DNA of 44,424 nucleotides from Io17-Chloro-G2 sp034428715 (GCA_034428715.1 DAOUHE010000148.1:1-44424); one strand, 5' to 3'. Shown: positions 7,896-15,933, counted from the first letter of the stretch. Made by a program: numbers and translations. Notes: generated by a model from the sequence alone, not told the origin.

Positions 7896-9071
7896 TCAAG
7901 CAACCGGCGTCAACGGCATGCCGAGCCGAACCTTACCCGGCTGGTCTATGAGCATCTCGGCTATCCTGGCCCGGTGCTCAAAGCTGGTGCCCATGCGCAT
8001 GCTCCAAGCCGAAACCCGGCGGAACCACAGGTGGAGATCGAACTCCATCATGAACCCGATGCCGCCATGAATCACCTGGGAGGACCGCACGGCCGCTTCG
8101 CATTTTTCATTGCAGAAAGATTTCGCCTGGGACACTTCCATACTGGCGGGAAGGCCTTGGTCCATCCTCCACAGAGCTTCAAAGGTAAGCATCTGACCGC
8201 CATCTACCCAAATGGTCATGTCGGCGCACATATGCTGGATGGACTGGAATGAACCTATGGGCCTGCCGAAGGCCACCCTGCCTTTGGCGTACTCAATGCC
8301 GAGTTCCGCGTCTTTCCTAGCAGCGCCAACCATTTGAGCGCACAGCAGGGCGGTGCCCCGGTCCAGCATGTCCTCAACGATGGGCCAGCCCTGGTCTTGC
8401 TCGCCGATCATATTGGAAGCAGGGACCCTGACCTGGTCGAAAACGACCTTGCTTTGCTTATCCTTGGCAATGGTGACCAGTGGTGTATGGGTGATGCCCT
8501 GGCTGGTGGTGTCGACCAGAAACAGCGAGATTCCTTTGTTATCGGAAGATTCAGGCGCGGTGCGGCACACGACCAGGCATTTCTCGGCGGCGTTGAAATT
8601 ATCAACGAACAACTTAGTACCGGTGATCACGTAACTGTCGCCGTCTTTCTTAGCTTCGACGTGGATGGTCTCTGGCAGGTATTTCGGGTTTCGTTCCGTA
8701 AATGCCCAGGTCAGGATAGATTCGCCACTGGATACCTTGGGCAACATTTCCCGTTTCTGGGCGTCCGACCCATCGTTGGCGATGGTCAACGCGGTAACCA
8801 TGGTGGAATGGAAGGGCACCGGCGCGATGGCCCGCCCGACCTCTTCCAGTATGATGCCCAAGTAGGTCAAGGGCAGGCCCTGGCCGCCATGGACTTCAGG
8901 AAGCGCCATACCGAACCAACCCAGATTGGCCATCTGCCGCCACAATGATGGCGGATATCCAAGGTCGTCCAGTTCCATTTCCCTGGCCAATTCCGTAGAG
9001 CATTCTGCCTCCAAGAATTCCCGGGCCAGGTTTTTGACCATCTGTTCTTCTTCGCTAAGAAGTACGTCCAT
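7896..9071 (-). CDS. Acyl-CoA dehydrogenase family protein (first of a pair)
   Basis: A 391-residue flavoprotein with the acyl-CoA dehydrogenase order: helical N-domain, central beta domain (TWAFTER, then VITGTKLFVDN), and helical C-domain with the FAD-contact segment RVAFGRPIGSFQSIQHMCADM. The C-terminal YEG(T/S)xxIQ motif that carries the catalytic glutamate of short- and medium-chain enzymes is missing. D237 in MLDRGTA sits near where the long-chain and isovaleryl enzymes keep their base. It lies 117 bases downstream of a second dehydrogenase gene and probably shares its transcript; together they recall the two-gene heteromeric enzymes of actinobacterial steroid degradation, which is inference. 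Confidence 0.85.
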   Translation of the reverse strand: MDVLLSEEEQMVKNLAREFLEAECSTELAREMELDDLGYPPSLWRQMANLGWFGMALPEVHGGQGLPLTYLGIILEEVGRAIAPVPFHSTMVTALTIANDGSDAQKREMLPKVSSGESILTWAFTERNPKYLPETIHVEAKKDGDSYVITGTKLFVDNFNAAEKCLVVCRTAPESSDNKGISLFLVDTTSQGITHTPLVTIAKDKQSKVVFDQVRVPASNMIGEQDQGWPIVEDMLDRGTALLCAQMVGAARKDAELGIEYAKGRVAFGRPIGSFQSIQHMCADMTIWVDGGQMLTFEALWRMDQGLPASMEVSQAKSFCNEKCEAAVRSSQVIHGGIGFMMEFDLHLWFRRVSAWSMRMGTSFEHRARIAEMLIDQPGKVRLGMPLTPVA

Positions 9072-9188
9072 CGTAGTTAATTTTTCCTTTAAGAAATCGA
9101 ATCAAACCGCAAATGAAGCCGATGGAAACCGCCGGCAGCAACCGGGATGCCCATCCTAAACGAGGCTGGTCCGGACATATCCAGCCCT

Positions 9189-10391
9189 CTAACCTCGGGG
9201 CATTCCCAAGCCACGCCGGGCCACCTGGTCCCGCATGACCTGCACGCTACCATGGTTGATCCCAGACTGGAACGCGCCCATCACGTTGTGGGCATACAAG
9301 CCGTCTTCGATCGCTTCGGCGGACCCGTGCAACAGTTGGGCGTAAGGCCCCAATATCTGGGTTATGGTCTCAGTGGTGCGGACGCCGTGCTCGGGCGCCC
9401 ATACCTTCTCCGCCGCGCCTTCATAAGTGAAGGTCGCGTCCCGGTTGACCAATGACATGCTGCGCATCGTCATCAAGCGGCAAACCTGGGCTTCTATCCA
9501 CAACTCGGCCAGCTTGTCCCGCACCGCCGGGTCTTGAGCCGGAGAGACGCCGTCGAAATCATTTTCCTTGATGTAGTTGATGATGTCTTCATCACGTCGC
9601 ACGGAAATCAAGTACCGGCTGGCGCCCACGCGGTCCAGGTTCAGACCCATGGCACCGACGTACCATCCCTGGTTCTCCTCTCCCAACATGCAGGAACGGG
9701 GCACCCTAACGTCTTCAAAGAAGGTCTCGTTGGTACGGTGCTGGCCGTAGGTGGTCCTATTGGGCGCCGGAGGGTCGCTCTGAATGGTCCACAAAGGCCG
9801 GACGGTGATTCCCGGAGTGTCCATCGGAATGAGGAAGATGGATATTCCCCTGTGCCGGGGAGCGTCAGGGTCGGTCCGCGCCATCAGGTATATATGGGAG
9901 GCGTAGTGAGCCGAAGAGGTGTACATCTTCTGGCCGTTGATGACGTAGTCATCGCCGTCTTTCACCGCCCGGCATTGCAGACCGGCCAAGTCGGCTCCAG
10001 CCTGGGGCTCAGTGAATCCCAGGGCCAGGGTGATCTCGCCTTTAAGCAAGCCTGGCAGAAATTCTTTCTTCTGCTCGTCGGTTCCCGCCGCCAGGATCGC
10101 CGGGGCGCCGCTGCCCGCTCCTCCGACGCTGATCCCAACCCTGGAGAATTCCTCTTCAACGATGTATTGGTCCAGACGGTTGCCGTCCTGGCCCCCGTAC
10201 TCCTCGGGCCAAGTAATGCCGACCCATCCCATTTCGGCGATGACCTTGTATAGCTCCCGAACCAGGGGGCCACGTCCGCCTTCACCCCAATTCTCTATTT
10301 CATCCCGTACCTCGTCGGTGACGTTTTCGGCAATGAATTTGCGCACGTCGTTGCGAAGGGTCTCTTGTTCTGGAGTGTAACCAAAGTCCAT
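9189..10391 (-). CDS. Acyl-CoA dehydrogenase family protein (second of a pair)
   Basis: About 400 residues beginning MDFGYTPEQETLRNDVRKFI, the usual opening of this family. The start at 10391 is preferred over the in-frame ATG at 10451 because it matches the family N-terminus and has GGGAG nine bases upstream. Core motifs include GFTEPQAGAD, YVINGQKMYTSSA and VPRSCMLGEENQGWYV. The C-terminus (FQSGINHGSVQVMRDQVARRGLGMPRG) aligns with the usual GGTSEIQRNIIAERVLGLPR region, but the glutamate of TSE is not kept. The enzyme should oxidise an acyl-CoA and pass electrons to an electron transfer flavoprotein, whose fused gene lies just upstream. Confidence 0.85.
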   Translation of the reverse strand: MDFGYTPEQETLRNDVRKFIAENVTDEVRDEIENWGEGGRGPLVRELYKVIAEMGWVGITWPEEYGGQDGNRLDQYIVEEEFSRVGISVGGAGSGAPAILAAGTDEQKKEFLPGLLKGEITLALGFTEPQAGADLAGLQCRAVKDGDDYVINGQKMYTSSAHYASHIYLMARTDPDAPRHRGISIFLIPMDTPGITVRPLWTIQSDPPAPNRTTYGQHRTNETFFEDVRVPRSCMLGEENQGWYVGAMGLNLDRVGASRYLISVRRDEDIINYIKENDFDGVSPAQDPAVRDKLAELWIEAQVCRLMTMRSMSLVNRDATFTYEGAAEKVWAPEHGVRTTETITQILGPYAQLLHGSAEAIEDGLYAHNVMGAFQSGINHGSVQVMRDQVARRGLGMPRG

Positions 10392-10491
10392 CTCAATCTT
10401 CTCCCGCATGGCGGTATCCACCGGCGCGAACGCTTTCGCCACCCGTCCCATGCTCCATTTGCTTGCGAAATCCGGTGGTTAACCCGTTGCT

Positions 10492-10520
10492 ATTGTGTTC
10501 CCCACCACAGTCGGTGTCAA
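10492..10520 (-). promoter_or_regulatory. Sigma-70-type promoter before the acyl-CoA dehydrogenase pair
   Basis: On the minus strand TTGACA (10520-10515) and CACAAT (10497-10492) are separated by exactly 17 bases. The predicted transcription start is near 10485, about 95 bases before the dehydrogenase start at 10391. This suggests the dehydrogenase pair has its own promoter separate from the upstream etfBA gene. The rest of the 10392-10738 spacer shows no gene. Confidence 0.6.
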
Positions 10521-10738
10521 GGGTTTCGTAGTCACGTGAGAGGCTACTTCACTAGCCCGGCTAATTCAGCCACGTTCAGGCTAGAAGGTGGTTCGAGGTC
10601 ATCCACAATCCCGATCATCCCATCTCGACGTTTGATTAGGCAACGCGGTGAATCGGACCAGATCTTCAACGGTTGAGATTACCTATTCAATCAGGTTGGT
10701 CGGTCATCCGTAGCATGCCGGACAGAGCACACCCGTAA

Positions 10739-12616
10739 CTATCTAGATGACGCCCCAAACGCCTCTTCCAAAACCGGCTTTAACGCCTCCACCAGGGCAG
10801 GCAGATACTCCCGCCAATCCCCTATGATCCCATAGTCTGCCGAGCGGAATATGGCGGCCCGGCGGTTGGAATTGATTGCCACGATCACACCCGCCCGCTG
10901 AACTCCCACGGTGTGGTTGAACGCGCCGCGAATGCCCACCGCCAGATAGACTTTGGGGGCGATGCTCCTCCCGCTGATGCCAATTTGTACTTGATGGGGC
11001 AGCCAACCTTCGTGGGTAACGTCCCGGGTGCTTCCCAGGACCGCGCCAATGGAACCGGCCAATGTCCGCGCCTCCGCCAATCCGTCCAACCCACCAATGC
11101 CCATTCCCACGCCCATCACCACCGTGGCCCGCGCTAACTCAGTGGCCCCTATATCCTCTTGGTAATGCTCTTCGATTACATCTACATCCGCTCCCATCGA
11201 ACCGGATTTAGCCGGTAAGGGCTCTATGGTCTCGAGGTTGACCGGTGTTCCGGGCTCGGGGGTTATGGGTATCAACAACCCCGGCCTGATGGTTACCAGA
11301 TTCGGCAAAGTTTTGGATAAGATAGGGGCGACCACGTTGCCGCCCAAGGCCGGCTTAAGCTGGACCAAACGGCCTTCATCGTCGATCTCCAGATCGATGG
11401 CATCGCCAGTCAAGCCCAACTCAAGCCGCGCCGCTATTCGGGCCGCCAGGTCCCGCCCATCTGCCGTGGCGGCAAACAACACCGCGTACGGCCGTGCCTG
11501 GGAAATGGCCGCCGCCAGCGTCTCACTGACCGCCCTTCCATAAATAGGCCCCGATTGGGAATTGTCCAGCTCCATCACCTTGTCCGCGCCGTAGTCCGCT
11601 AGTTGCCGGGTGGCCGCCTCGGTCTGGCCTTTGCCGCCAACGATCACCGCCACCACCTGGCTTTTGGTCACGGAAGTCAACGAACGCGCCTTGCCCAGCA
11701 TCTCCAAGGTCACCTGGAGCAATTCCCCCTGAAATGATTCCGCCACCACCCAAATGCTACGATCAACGTCATCGGGGTATCGCTCTGATGCCGGCGCCGG
11801 TCCATCAGCCCCTTCTTCTTGGGAGGCCAATTGGGCCAACCGATCGCGAAGACCTTGGGCGATCTGTTGCGCGGCCTCCTGGGGGTCGCCTCCCTCTATG
11901 GTCACACCCAACCGGTCGGGTTCCAACATGCGTATGTCCTGAACCCAGGTGGGTGAACCCGCCTCGCCGAATTGGGAGAGGTCGGACGACAATTCGGAGC
12001 AACTAAGCTCTTCTAGCGGCTTTCCCTGGGCCTCCTCCATCTGCTCGCGGTTGGAGAAAAGCTCCGGGGCGACCCCTTCGGTGACGCACACCACCGCCGG
12101 AAGAGAGCATTCGATCACCTGATATCCCTGATCGATGATCCGTTCGGCCCGAATCTTGTTGGTGGCAGCGTCCCAGTCCAACCGCCGCACCGGCGCGACG
12201 TGGGGCATGGACATCAACTCGGCGATTCCGGGGCCAACCTGGCCGGTTTCCGCGTCGGCGCTGTTGCGCCCGCACAGGATAAGGTCCGGCCCTTCCCTTT
12301 GCAGCGCCATCGACAGGGCGCGGGCGGTGGCCAGGGTGTCCGAGCCCGCCAAGGCCCTGTCGGTCAGCAGCACTGCCCGGTCGGCGCCCAAAGCCAGGCA
12401 CTCCATCAAACCCTCTTTGGCTTGCGGCGGCCCCATGGAAATGACCACCACCTGGTCTTCGGGACCCCTTTTGAGCTCCACGGCCCGTACCAGGGCCAAT
12501 AGGTCGAAAGGATTGACCTCCGAAGGTACTCCTTCCCGTACCACGGTCTTTTGCTCGTAGTCGAACTTGAGCCTGGCGATTACGGGGATGTACTTGACGC
12601 AGACCGCGATTTTCAT
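10739..12616 (-). CDS. Electron transfer flavoprotein, fused beta-alpha chain
   Basis: A single 625-residue protein that joins EtfB and EtfA. Residues 1 to about 262 are the beta subunit: MKIAVCVKYIPV, EVNPFDLLALVRAVELK and the AMP-binding segment GRNSADAETGQVGPG. After a linker rich in Glu, Ala and Pro (about 263-285) the alpha subunit follows and ends with the FAD-binding domain, GISGRSIAPKVYLAVG from residue 546, then NHTVGVQRAG and ADYGIIGDW. In the usual GISGAIQH motif the serine is replaced (GIRGAFNH). ETFs are normally two separate chains. It should carry electrons from acyl-CoA dehydrogenases, such as the two encoded downstream, to a membrane quinone oxidoreductase. No frameshift joins the halves; the frame is continuous. 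Confidence 0.92.
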   Translation of the reverse strand: MKIAVCVKYIPVIARLKFDYEQKTVVREGVPSEVNPFDLLALVRAVELKRGPEDQVVVISMGPPQAKEGLMECLALGADRAVLLTDRALAGSDTLATARALSMALQREGPDLILCGRNSADAETGQVGPGIAELMSMPHVAPVRRLDWDAATNKIRAERIIDQGYQVIECSLPAVVCVTEGVAPELFSNREQMEEAQGKPLEELSCSELSSDLSQFGEAGSPTWVQDIRMLEPDRLGVTIEGGDPQEAAQQIAQGLRDRLAQLASQEEGADGPAPASERYPDDVDRSIWVVAESFQGELLQVTLEMLGKARSLTSVTKSQVVAVIVGGKGQTEAATRQLADYGADKVMELDNSQSGPIYGRAVSETLAAAISQARPYAVLFAATADGRDLAARIAARLELGLTGDAIDLEIDDEGRLVQLKPALGGNVVAPILSKTLPNLVTIRPGLLIPITPEPGTPVNLETIEPLPAKSGSMGADVDVIEEHYQEDIGATELARATVVMGVGMGIGGLDGLAEARTLAGSIGAVLGSTRDVTHEGWLPHQVQIGISGRSIAPKVYLAVGIRGAFNHTVGVQRAGVIVAINSNRRAAIFRSADYGIIGDWREYLPALVEALKPVLEEAFGASSR

Positions 12617-12700
12617 GGTTTTGGTTTTTCCTCGATTGATTAATGCTGGCGATGATTGCTAAATAGCGGCGTCAAATGGCCGGGAAATGGCCGGCCACGG

Positions 12701-14068
12701 TTATTCTAGCTCGATTCTCTCTTGAACTTTGGTGGTGAGCCGTTCCAGGTTCGGGCTGGCGGCCACCGGGTAATGGGGCGCGTTGGTCAACGATTTGAAC
12801 CGGGGGTCAAGGCGGCCGAAATCTTGGTTGAATGTCTCCCGTATCTCATCCAACGAGGGACTTGGGGCGGTACGCAAACCTCCAGCCATCACTTCTTCCA
12901 ACAACTGCGTCCCGGCCGGCGGTTCTTCACCCGCAGCGCCAATGACATCCCTGGAGAACATTCCGCCGGTGTCCATCAGGCGGAACACCTGCTTAGCGCC
13001 CGGCCGGTATATCTTGCCCTCGCTCAATTTCATAACTGGGCGGCCGTCATAACAAACCAATTTATAAGCCATGTCCGACCAGGGGGCGTCGGCGGAAACA
13101 CCCACCTTGGTGCCTACGCCGAATAGATCTATAGGGGCGGCCGCTTGGACCAACGATTCAAGTTCAAATTCGTCCAAACCACCGCTGGCCAGGATCTTGA
13201 CGTAGTCCAGGCCAGCCAGGTCGAGCATCCTTCGAACCTGCCGGCTCAACGAGTCGAAGTCCCCCGAGTCGAGGCGGACAGCCACCAGCCATTGTCCTTT
13301 TTCTTCCATATTTTTGGCCACACGGACGGCCTTTTCCGCCCCCTGCAAGGTGTCGTAGGTATCCAAAAGCAATATGGTTCTGCCCGGAAAAGTATCGGCA
13401 TAGGCTTGGAAGGCTTCTTCTTCCGAAATGAAACTAGAGATAAAGGAATGCGCCATGGTGCCGGCAGGAGGAATGCCGTAGCGCCGGGCCGCCAAGACGT
13501 TGCTGGTGGACTGGAAACCGGCCAGGTAGCCGCAACGGGCCATCTTCATGGCGGCGTCGGTCCCCTGGGCGCGGCGGGCGGAGAAGTCGGATAGAGGCCT
13601 GCCCTGGGCCGCCCAGACGCACCGGGCCGCCTTGGTAGCCAAAAGGGTCTGGAGGTTGATCTGATTGATGATGAAAGTCTCGGCCAGTTGGGCTTCGATT
13701 ATGGGCCCACTAACCTCCAGCACCGGCTCATCAGCGAAGAACAACCGGCCTTCGGCGATGGCCCGAACCGAACCGGTGAACCGCAATCCCCCCAGGTATT
13801 GCAGGAAATCTCCGGTGAATATCGCAGTGGACTCCAAGTATTCTAGAGCGGCAGGCCCGAATCGCAATGCCTCAAGGTAATCTAGGACATCTTCCAGACC
13901 GGCGGAAACCAGGTAAGCACGGTTGGGCGGATAGCGGCGAATGAACAGGCTGAAGGTGGCCGTCGCCAACATCCCCTGGGAGAAGAACGCCTGGGCCATG
14001 GTCAATTCATATAGGTCGGTGAAGAGTCCCATGTCTTGGCCGGCAAAATGTGGCGATGGTTGATTCAT
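12701..14068 (-). CDS. pncB: Nicotinate phosphoribosyltransferase
   Basis: A 455-residue enzyme of the NAD salvage pathway that joins nicotinate to phosphoribosyl pyrophosphate with ATP hydrolysis. The N-terminal MGLFTDLYELTMAQAFF, FRRYPPNRAYLVSAGLE-like segment, DFSARRAQG, GTMAHSFI (with the histidine that is phosphorylated in the family) and LLDTYDTLQGAEKA are diagnostic. KILASGGLDEFELE and DLFGVGTKVG form the phosphate-binding end of the barrel. Length is normal. It lies 84 bases upstream of etfBA on the same strand, so cotranscription is possible, though the two functions are unrelated. Confidence 0.93.
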   Translation of the reverse strand: MNQPSPHFAGQDMGLFTDLYELTMAQAFFSQGMLATATFSLFIRRYPPNRAYLVSAGLEDVLDYLEALRFGPAALEYLESTAIFTGDFLQYLGGLRFTGSVRAIAEGRLFFADEPVLEVSGPIIEAQLAETFIINQINLQTLLATKAARCVWAAQGRPLSDFSARRAQGTDAAMKMARCGYLAGFQSTSNVLAARRYGIPPAGTMAHSFISSFISEEEAFQAYADTFPGRTILLLDTYDTLQGAEKAVRVAKNMEEKGQWLVAVRLDSGDFDSLSRQVRRMLDLAGLDYVKILASGGLDEFELESLVQAAAPIDLFGVGTKVGVSADAPWSDMAYKLVCYDGRPVMKLSEGKIYRPGAKQVFRLMDTGGMFSRDVIGAAGEEPPAGTQLLEEVMAGGLRTAPSPSLDEIRETFNQDFGRLDPRFKSLTNAPHYPVAASPNLERLTTKVQERIELE

Positions 14069-14204
14069 CTACATATCCAGCTATCCGCCCCAGCTGACAG
14101 AGGCCGCCGGTCATTGAAAGCTGCGGAGTACGAAGGCTGAGAGGCGGTTTGAATCCGCTTTTGGTCTGGCATTCCCCCATAGCCCCTAGCGTGGAAAAAC
14201 CAGG

Positions 14205-14369
14205 TCATCTGCGGCGGAAAAGCCGTTTCAAAAAACCCAGCTTGGCCAGAGGGCCCCTGTTTTGGGAGGCACTTCGGCTTAGGAACCTGTTGACGCAGTC
14301 CACGCAGGTACAGGCTGCCGGATGGGTCCCAGAAAGGTTTCTATACCTTTCATCTTCACGTCTGGGCAT
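14205..14369 (-). CDS. 54-residue CxxC small protein
   Basis: A short gene with ATG at 14369, GGAG five bases upstream, and a TGA at 14207-14205. The protein has a charged N-terminus, the motif HPAACTCVDCVNRF (residues about 16-29) with three cysteines, and a very basic C-terminus ending KRLFRRR. The HPxxCTCxxC pattern suggests a zinc or redox knuckle; I recall similar HPxxCTCxxC knuckles in proteins of related bacteria but cannot name a family. It begins 30 bases after the stop of the candidate selenoprotein gene and almost certainly shares its transcript. Role unknown. Confidence 0.6.
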   Translation of the reverse strand: MPRREDERYRNLSGTHPAACTCVDCVNRFLSRSASQNRGPLAKLGFLKRLFRRR

Positions 14370-14399
14370 GATGGCTCCGGCCCGGTTTTTTAAGGCTGC

Positions 14400-15497
14400 C
14401 TACACGAATTTGCCGCTGGCTCGTAGTTCCAGCGTGGCGATAGCGTTGGCAATATCTCTGAGTTGGTCCAGCACCTCACCGTCCAAGACTTCAATGAGGT
14501 GGTCCACCCGCTGCGCCTGGGTCGATAAGGTGCCTTCGAGACCCTGAATTGGATGGCCTGCGGCCGCGGCATCAGCCAGCCGTTTTTCCAGGTAGCTCCG
14601 GTACTCCTTGGTCAGGCCGGCCAGTTGGTCCAGGGATTCGCCGATGGCCTCCACCTGGGGATGCCTGGGACCTTGGGACTCGCCAGAGAACCTGGGCTGT
14701 TCCTGGATGGGGAACCTCCGCCAGCGATAGGGTAGCTCAATGATAGAACCGGGTGCCTCTATTTGAGAAGCCGCCTCTAGGACCGCTGTTATTATGGCCC
14801 GTTGCTGCTGAGGCTTGCCCGCCTCCCCCAATTGATTGCCGGCAGGATAACGTATGTAAGGGGCGCGGGGCGCGCCCACTGAGCCGGTGATATGGGGTTG
14901 GACGGTCATTGAGATGGTGCTGACCCCGGCTCCCTCAACCTGATTTTGAACCAGTCCCACGGACCGGTGGCAGATGGGTCAACCGCAGGTCATCAATACC
15001 AGGTCGGCTCCTTCGTCGTGGAACCGGCGAGCCAGCTCCGGAGCCGTCTCTTCGATCAGGCGCGCGGGGTCGGGATTAAAGCCCATGATGCTATAAGCGT
15101 TGGGTGCGATGCCGCCGATGACTCCCTGGTCTGCCAACTCCCGGAGGCGGTCCAGCGGAAACATACAGTTCACGTCCCGGTCCGCATCCACGTGGTTATA
15201 ATGGGTGTGGGTAACGGCCAGTTGGGATGTATCGACGCCGGTGGGGACCTGCCGAAAGGTCCAGTCGCCATGGGCGCTGGCCACGTCGAAAGGCTTGTCG
15301 GTTCTAAGATGGACTCCGCCGGTGGTGAACAGAGTAACCGTACATTGGGACAGCGGTTTTTCAAAAGGAGTCCAGTTTATCTGTACATTCCGAACGTCCT
15401 GGGTGCCCGTGTGTCCGGTTTTTATCCGGTCCATCCAGGTCTGGAATTTGGTTTTTTCGGACTCATCAAATACCCAATCTTTATATTCAACTGGCAT
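14400..15497 (-). CDS. Candidate selenoprotein, GrdB-family (glycine/sarcosine/betaine reductase B-like)
   Basis: The frame from 15497 to 14400 is open for 365 residues except for one in-frame TGA (14981-14979), read here as selenocysteine 173. The N-part has the GrdB-family signature THTHYNHVDADRDVN then FPLDRLRELADQGVIGGIAP. The UGA sits in TCG-U-PICHRSVGLVQ, giving C171, U173 and C176; as I recall, other family members have a CPxC-type motif at this point, so U would replace a redox cysteine in a UxxC pair. The downstream half (VQNQVEGAGVSTISMTV) continues the fold without a gap, and the GTG at 14960 has no ribosome binding site. Related GrdB proteins reduce C-N bonds in amino acids, but this short form lacks partner genes, so its substrate is unknown. 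Mutation to a stop or sequencing error is the alternative. Confidence 0.75.
14951..14981 (-). promoter_or_regulatory. Candidate bacterial SECIS hairpin after the in-frame UGA
   Basis: Directly after the UGA the mRNA can fold as CCAC (14970-14967), loop CGGUCC (14966-14961), GUGG (14960-14957), with a lower CCA/UGG helix (14977-14975 with 14953-14951) across an internal loop. The loop GGUC core matches the apical loop AGGUCU of the E. coli fdhF SECIS, where G and U bind SelB. The loop begins 12 bases after the UGA, a little closer than the 17 of fdhF, which weakens the call. Confidence 0.5.
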
Positions 15498-15574
15498 ATC
15501 GCACCGCTACGGCAATTCTTGAGTAATATTGAATCATAAAAGTTAAATTTACGCCGGTCTAATAACGCCCCAAA

Positions 15575-15593
15575 ACGCCAATTATGTTGGCGT
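15575..15593. promoter_or_regulatory. Palindromic operator candidate over a -10 box
   Basis: ACGCCAA, five bases, TTGGCGT: a perfect 7-bp inverted repeat. The five-base centre and adjacent bases contain the CATAAT -10 box (15586-15581) of the leftward promoter, so a dimeric repressor bound here would block transcription of the candidate selenoprotein unit. It could also form an RNA hairpin at the 5' end of that transcript. Confidence 0.5.
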
Positions 15594-15610
15594 GAGAGAA
15601 CATCTGTCAA
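15581..15610 (-). promoter_or_regulatory. Promoter for the candidate selenoprotein unit
   Basis: On the minus strand TTGACA (15610-15605) and CATAAT (15586-15581) are 18 bases apart, an almost consensus sigma-70-type promoter. Transcription would start near 15574, giving a leader of about 77 bases before the ATG at 15497. Confidence 0.7.
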
Positions 15611-15621
15611 ACCGGCCAACC

Positions 15622-15650
15622 TTGACAGCCATGGTGCCCATTAGTAACAT
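15622..15650 (+). promoter_or_regulatory. Promoter for the SAM-cycle operon
   Basis: TTGACA (15622-15627) and TAACAT (15645-15650) are 17 bases apart. The -35 box begins 12 bases from that of the leftward promoter, so the two stand back to back. Transcription would begin near 15657, 28 bases before the riboswitch. Confidence 0.65.
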
Positions 15651-15684
15651 AACCACCGTTAACAATCGAATAATGACCCTGGAA

Positions 15685-15811
15685 CCCTTTATACAGAACG
15701 GCGGAGGGGACGGCCCGACGAAGCCTAGCAACCGGTCCCGCCTGTGGGTGGGATACGGTGCTAAATCCAGCGTCTATACCAGCTATACTGGTTATGACGA
15801 AAGATGAGGGG
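15685..15811 (+). promoter_or_regulatory. SAM-I-type (S-box) riboswitch aptamer
   Basis: The core matches the S-box consensus: GGCGGAGGGGACGGCCCGA, then GAAGCCTAGCAACC, then GGTGCTAAATCCAGC, then GACGAAAGATGAG. Helix P1 pairs CCCTTTAT (15685-15692) with ATGAGGGG (15804-15811), with GU pairs. It senses S-adenosylmethionine and stands before five genes that make, use or recycle SAM-derived metabolites. A terminator follows directly, so the design is a transcriptional OFF switch. As antiterminator, GAGGGG (15806-15811) can pair with CTTCTC (15827-15832), which competes with both P1 and the terminator. Confidence 0.9.
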
Positions 15812-15824
15812 CTTGGAAAGATTG

Positions 15825-15850
15825 AGCTTCTCTCCAAGAGAGGCTTTTTT
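15825..15850 (+). terminator. Riboswitch-controlled intrinsic terminator
   Basis: AGCTTCTCT (15825-15833) and AGAGAGGCT (15837-15845) form a 9-bp stem around CCA, followed by six T. It lies 13 bases after the aptamer and 84 bases before mtnA, the standard place for S-box attenuation. Confidence 0.88.
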
Positions 15851-15933
15851 CTTGCCCAAAATAATAGCGCCAAATGCCGGTTTTCGCCCGCGCATCCGCG
15901 TGGTTGCATCGCCGTTGTCTCACGGATAAGGTA

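Noticed and set aside
14400..14960. A separate 186-residue gene starting at GTG 14960
   Set aside because: It is in frame with the upstream half, lacks a ribosome binding site, and would begin in the middle of a conserved segment; it fits better as the second half of the UGA-containing gene.
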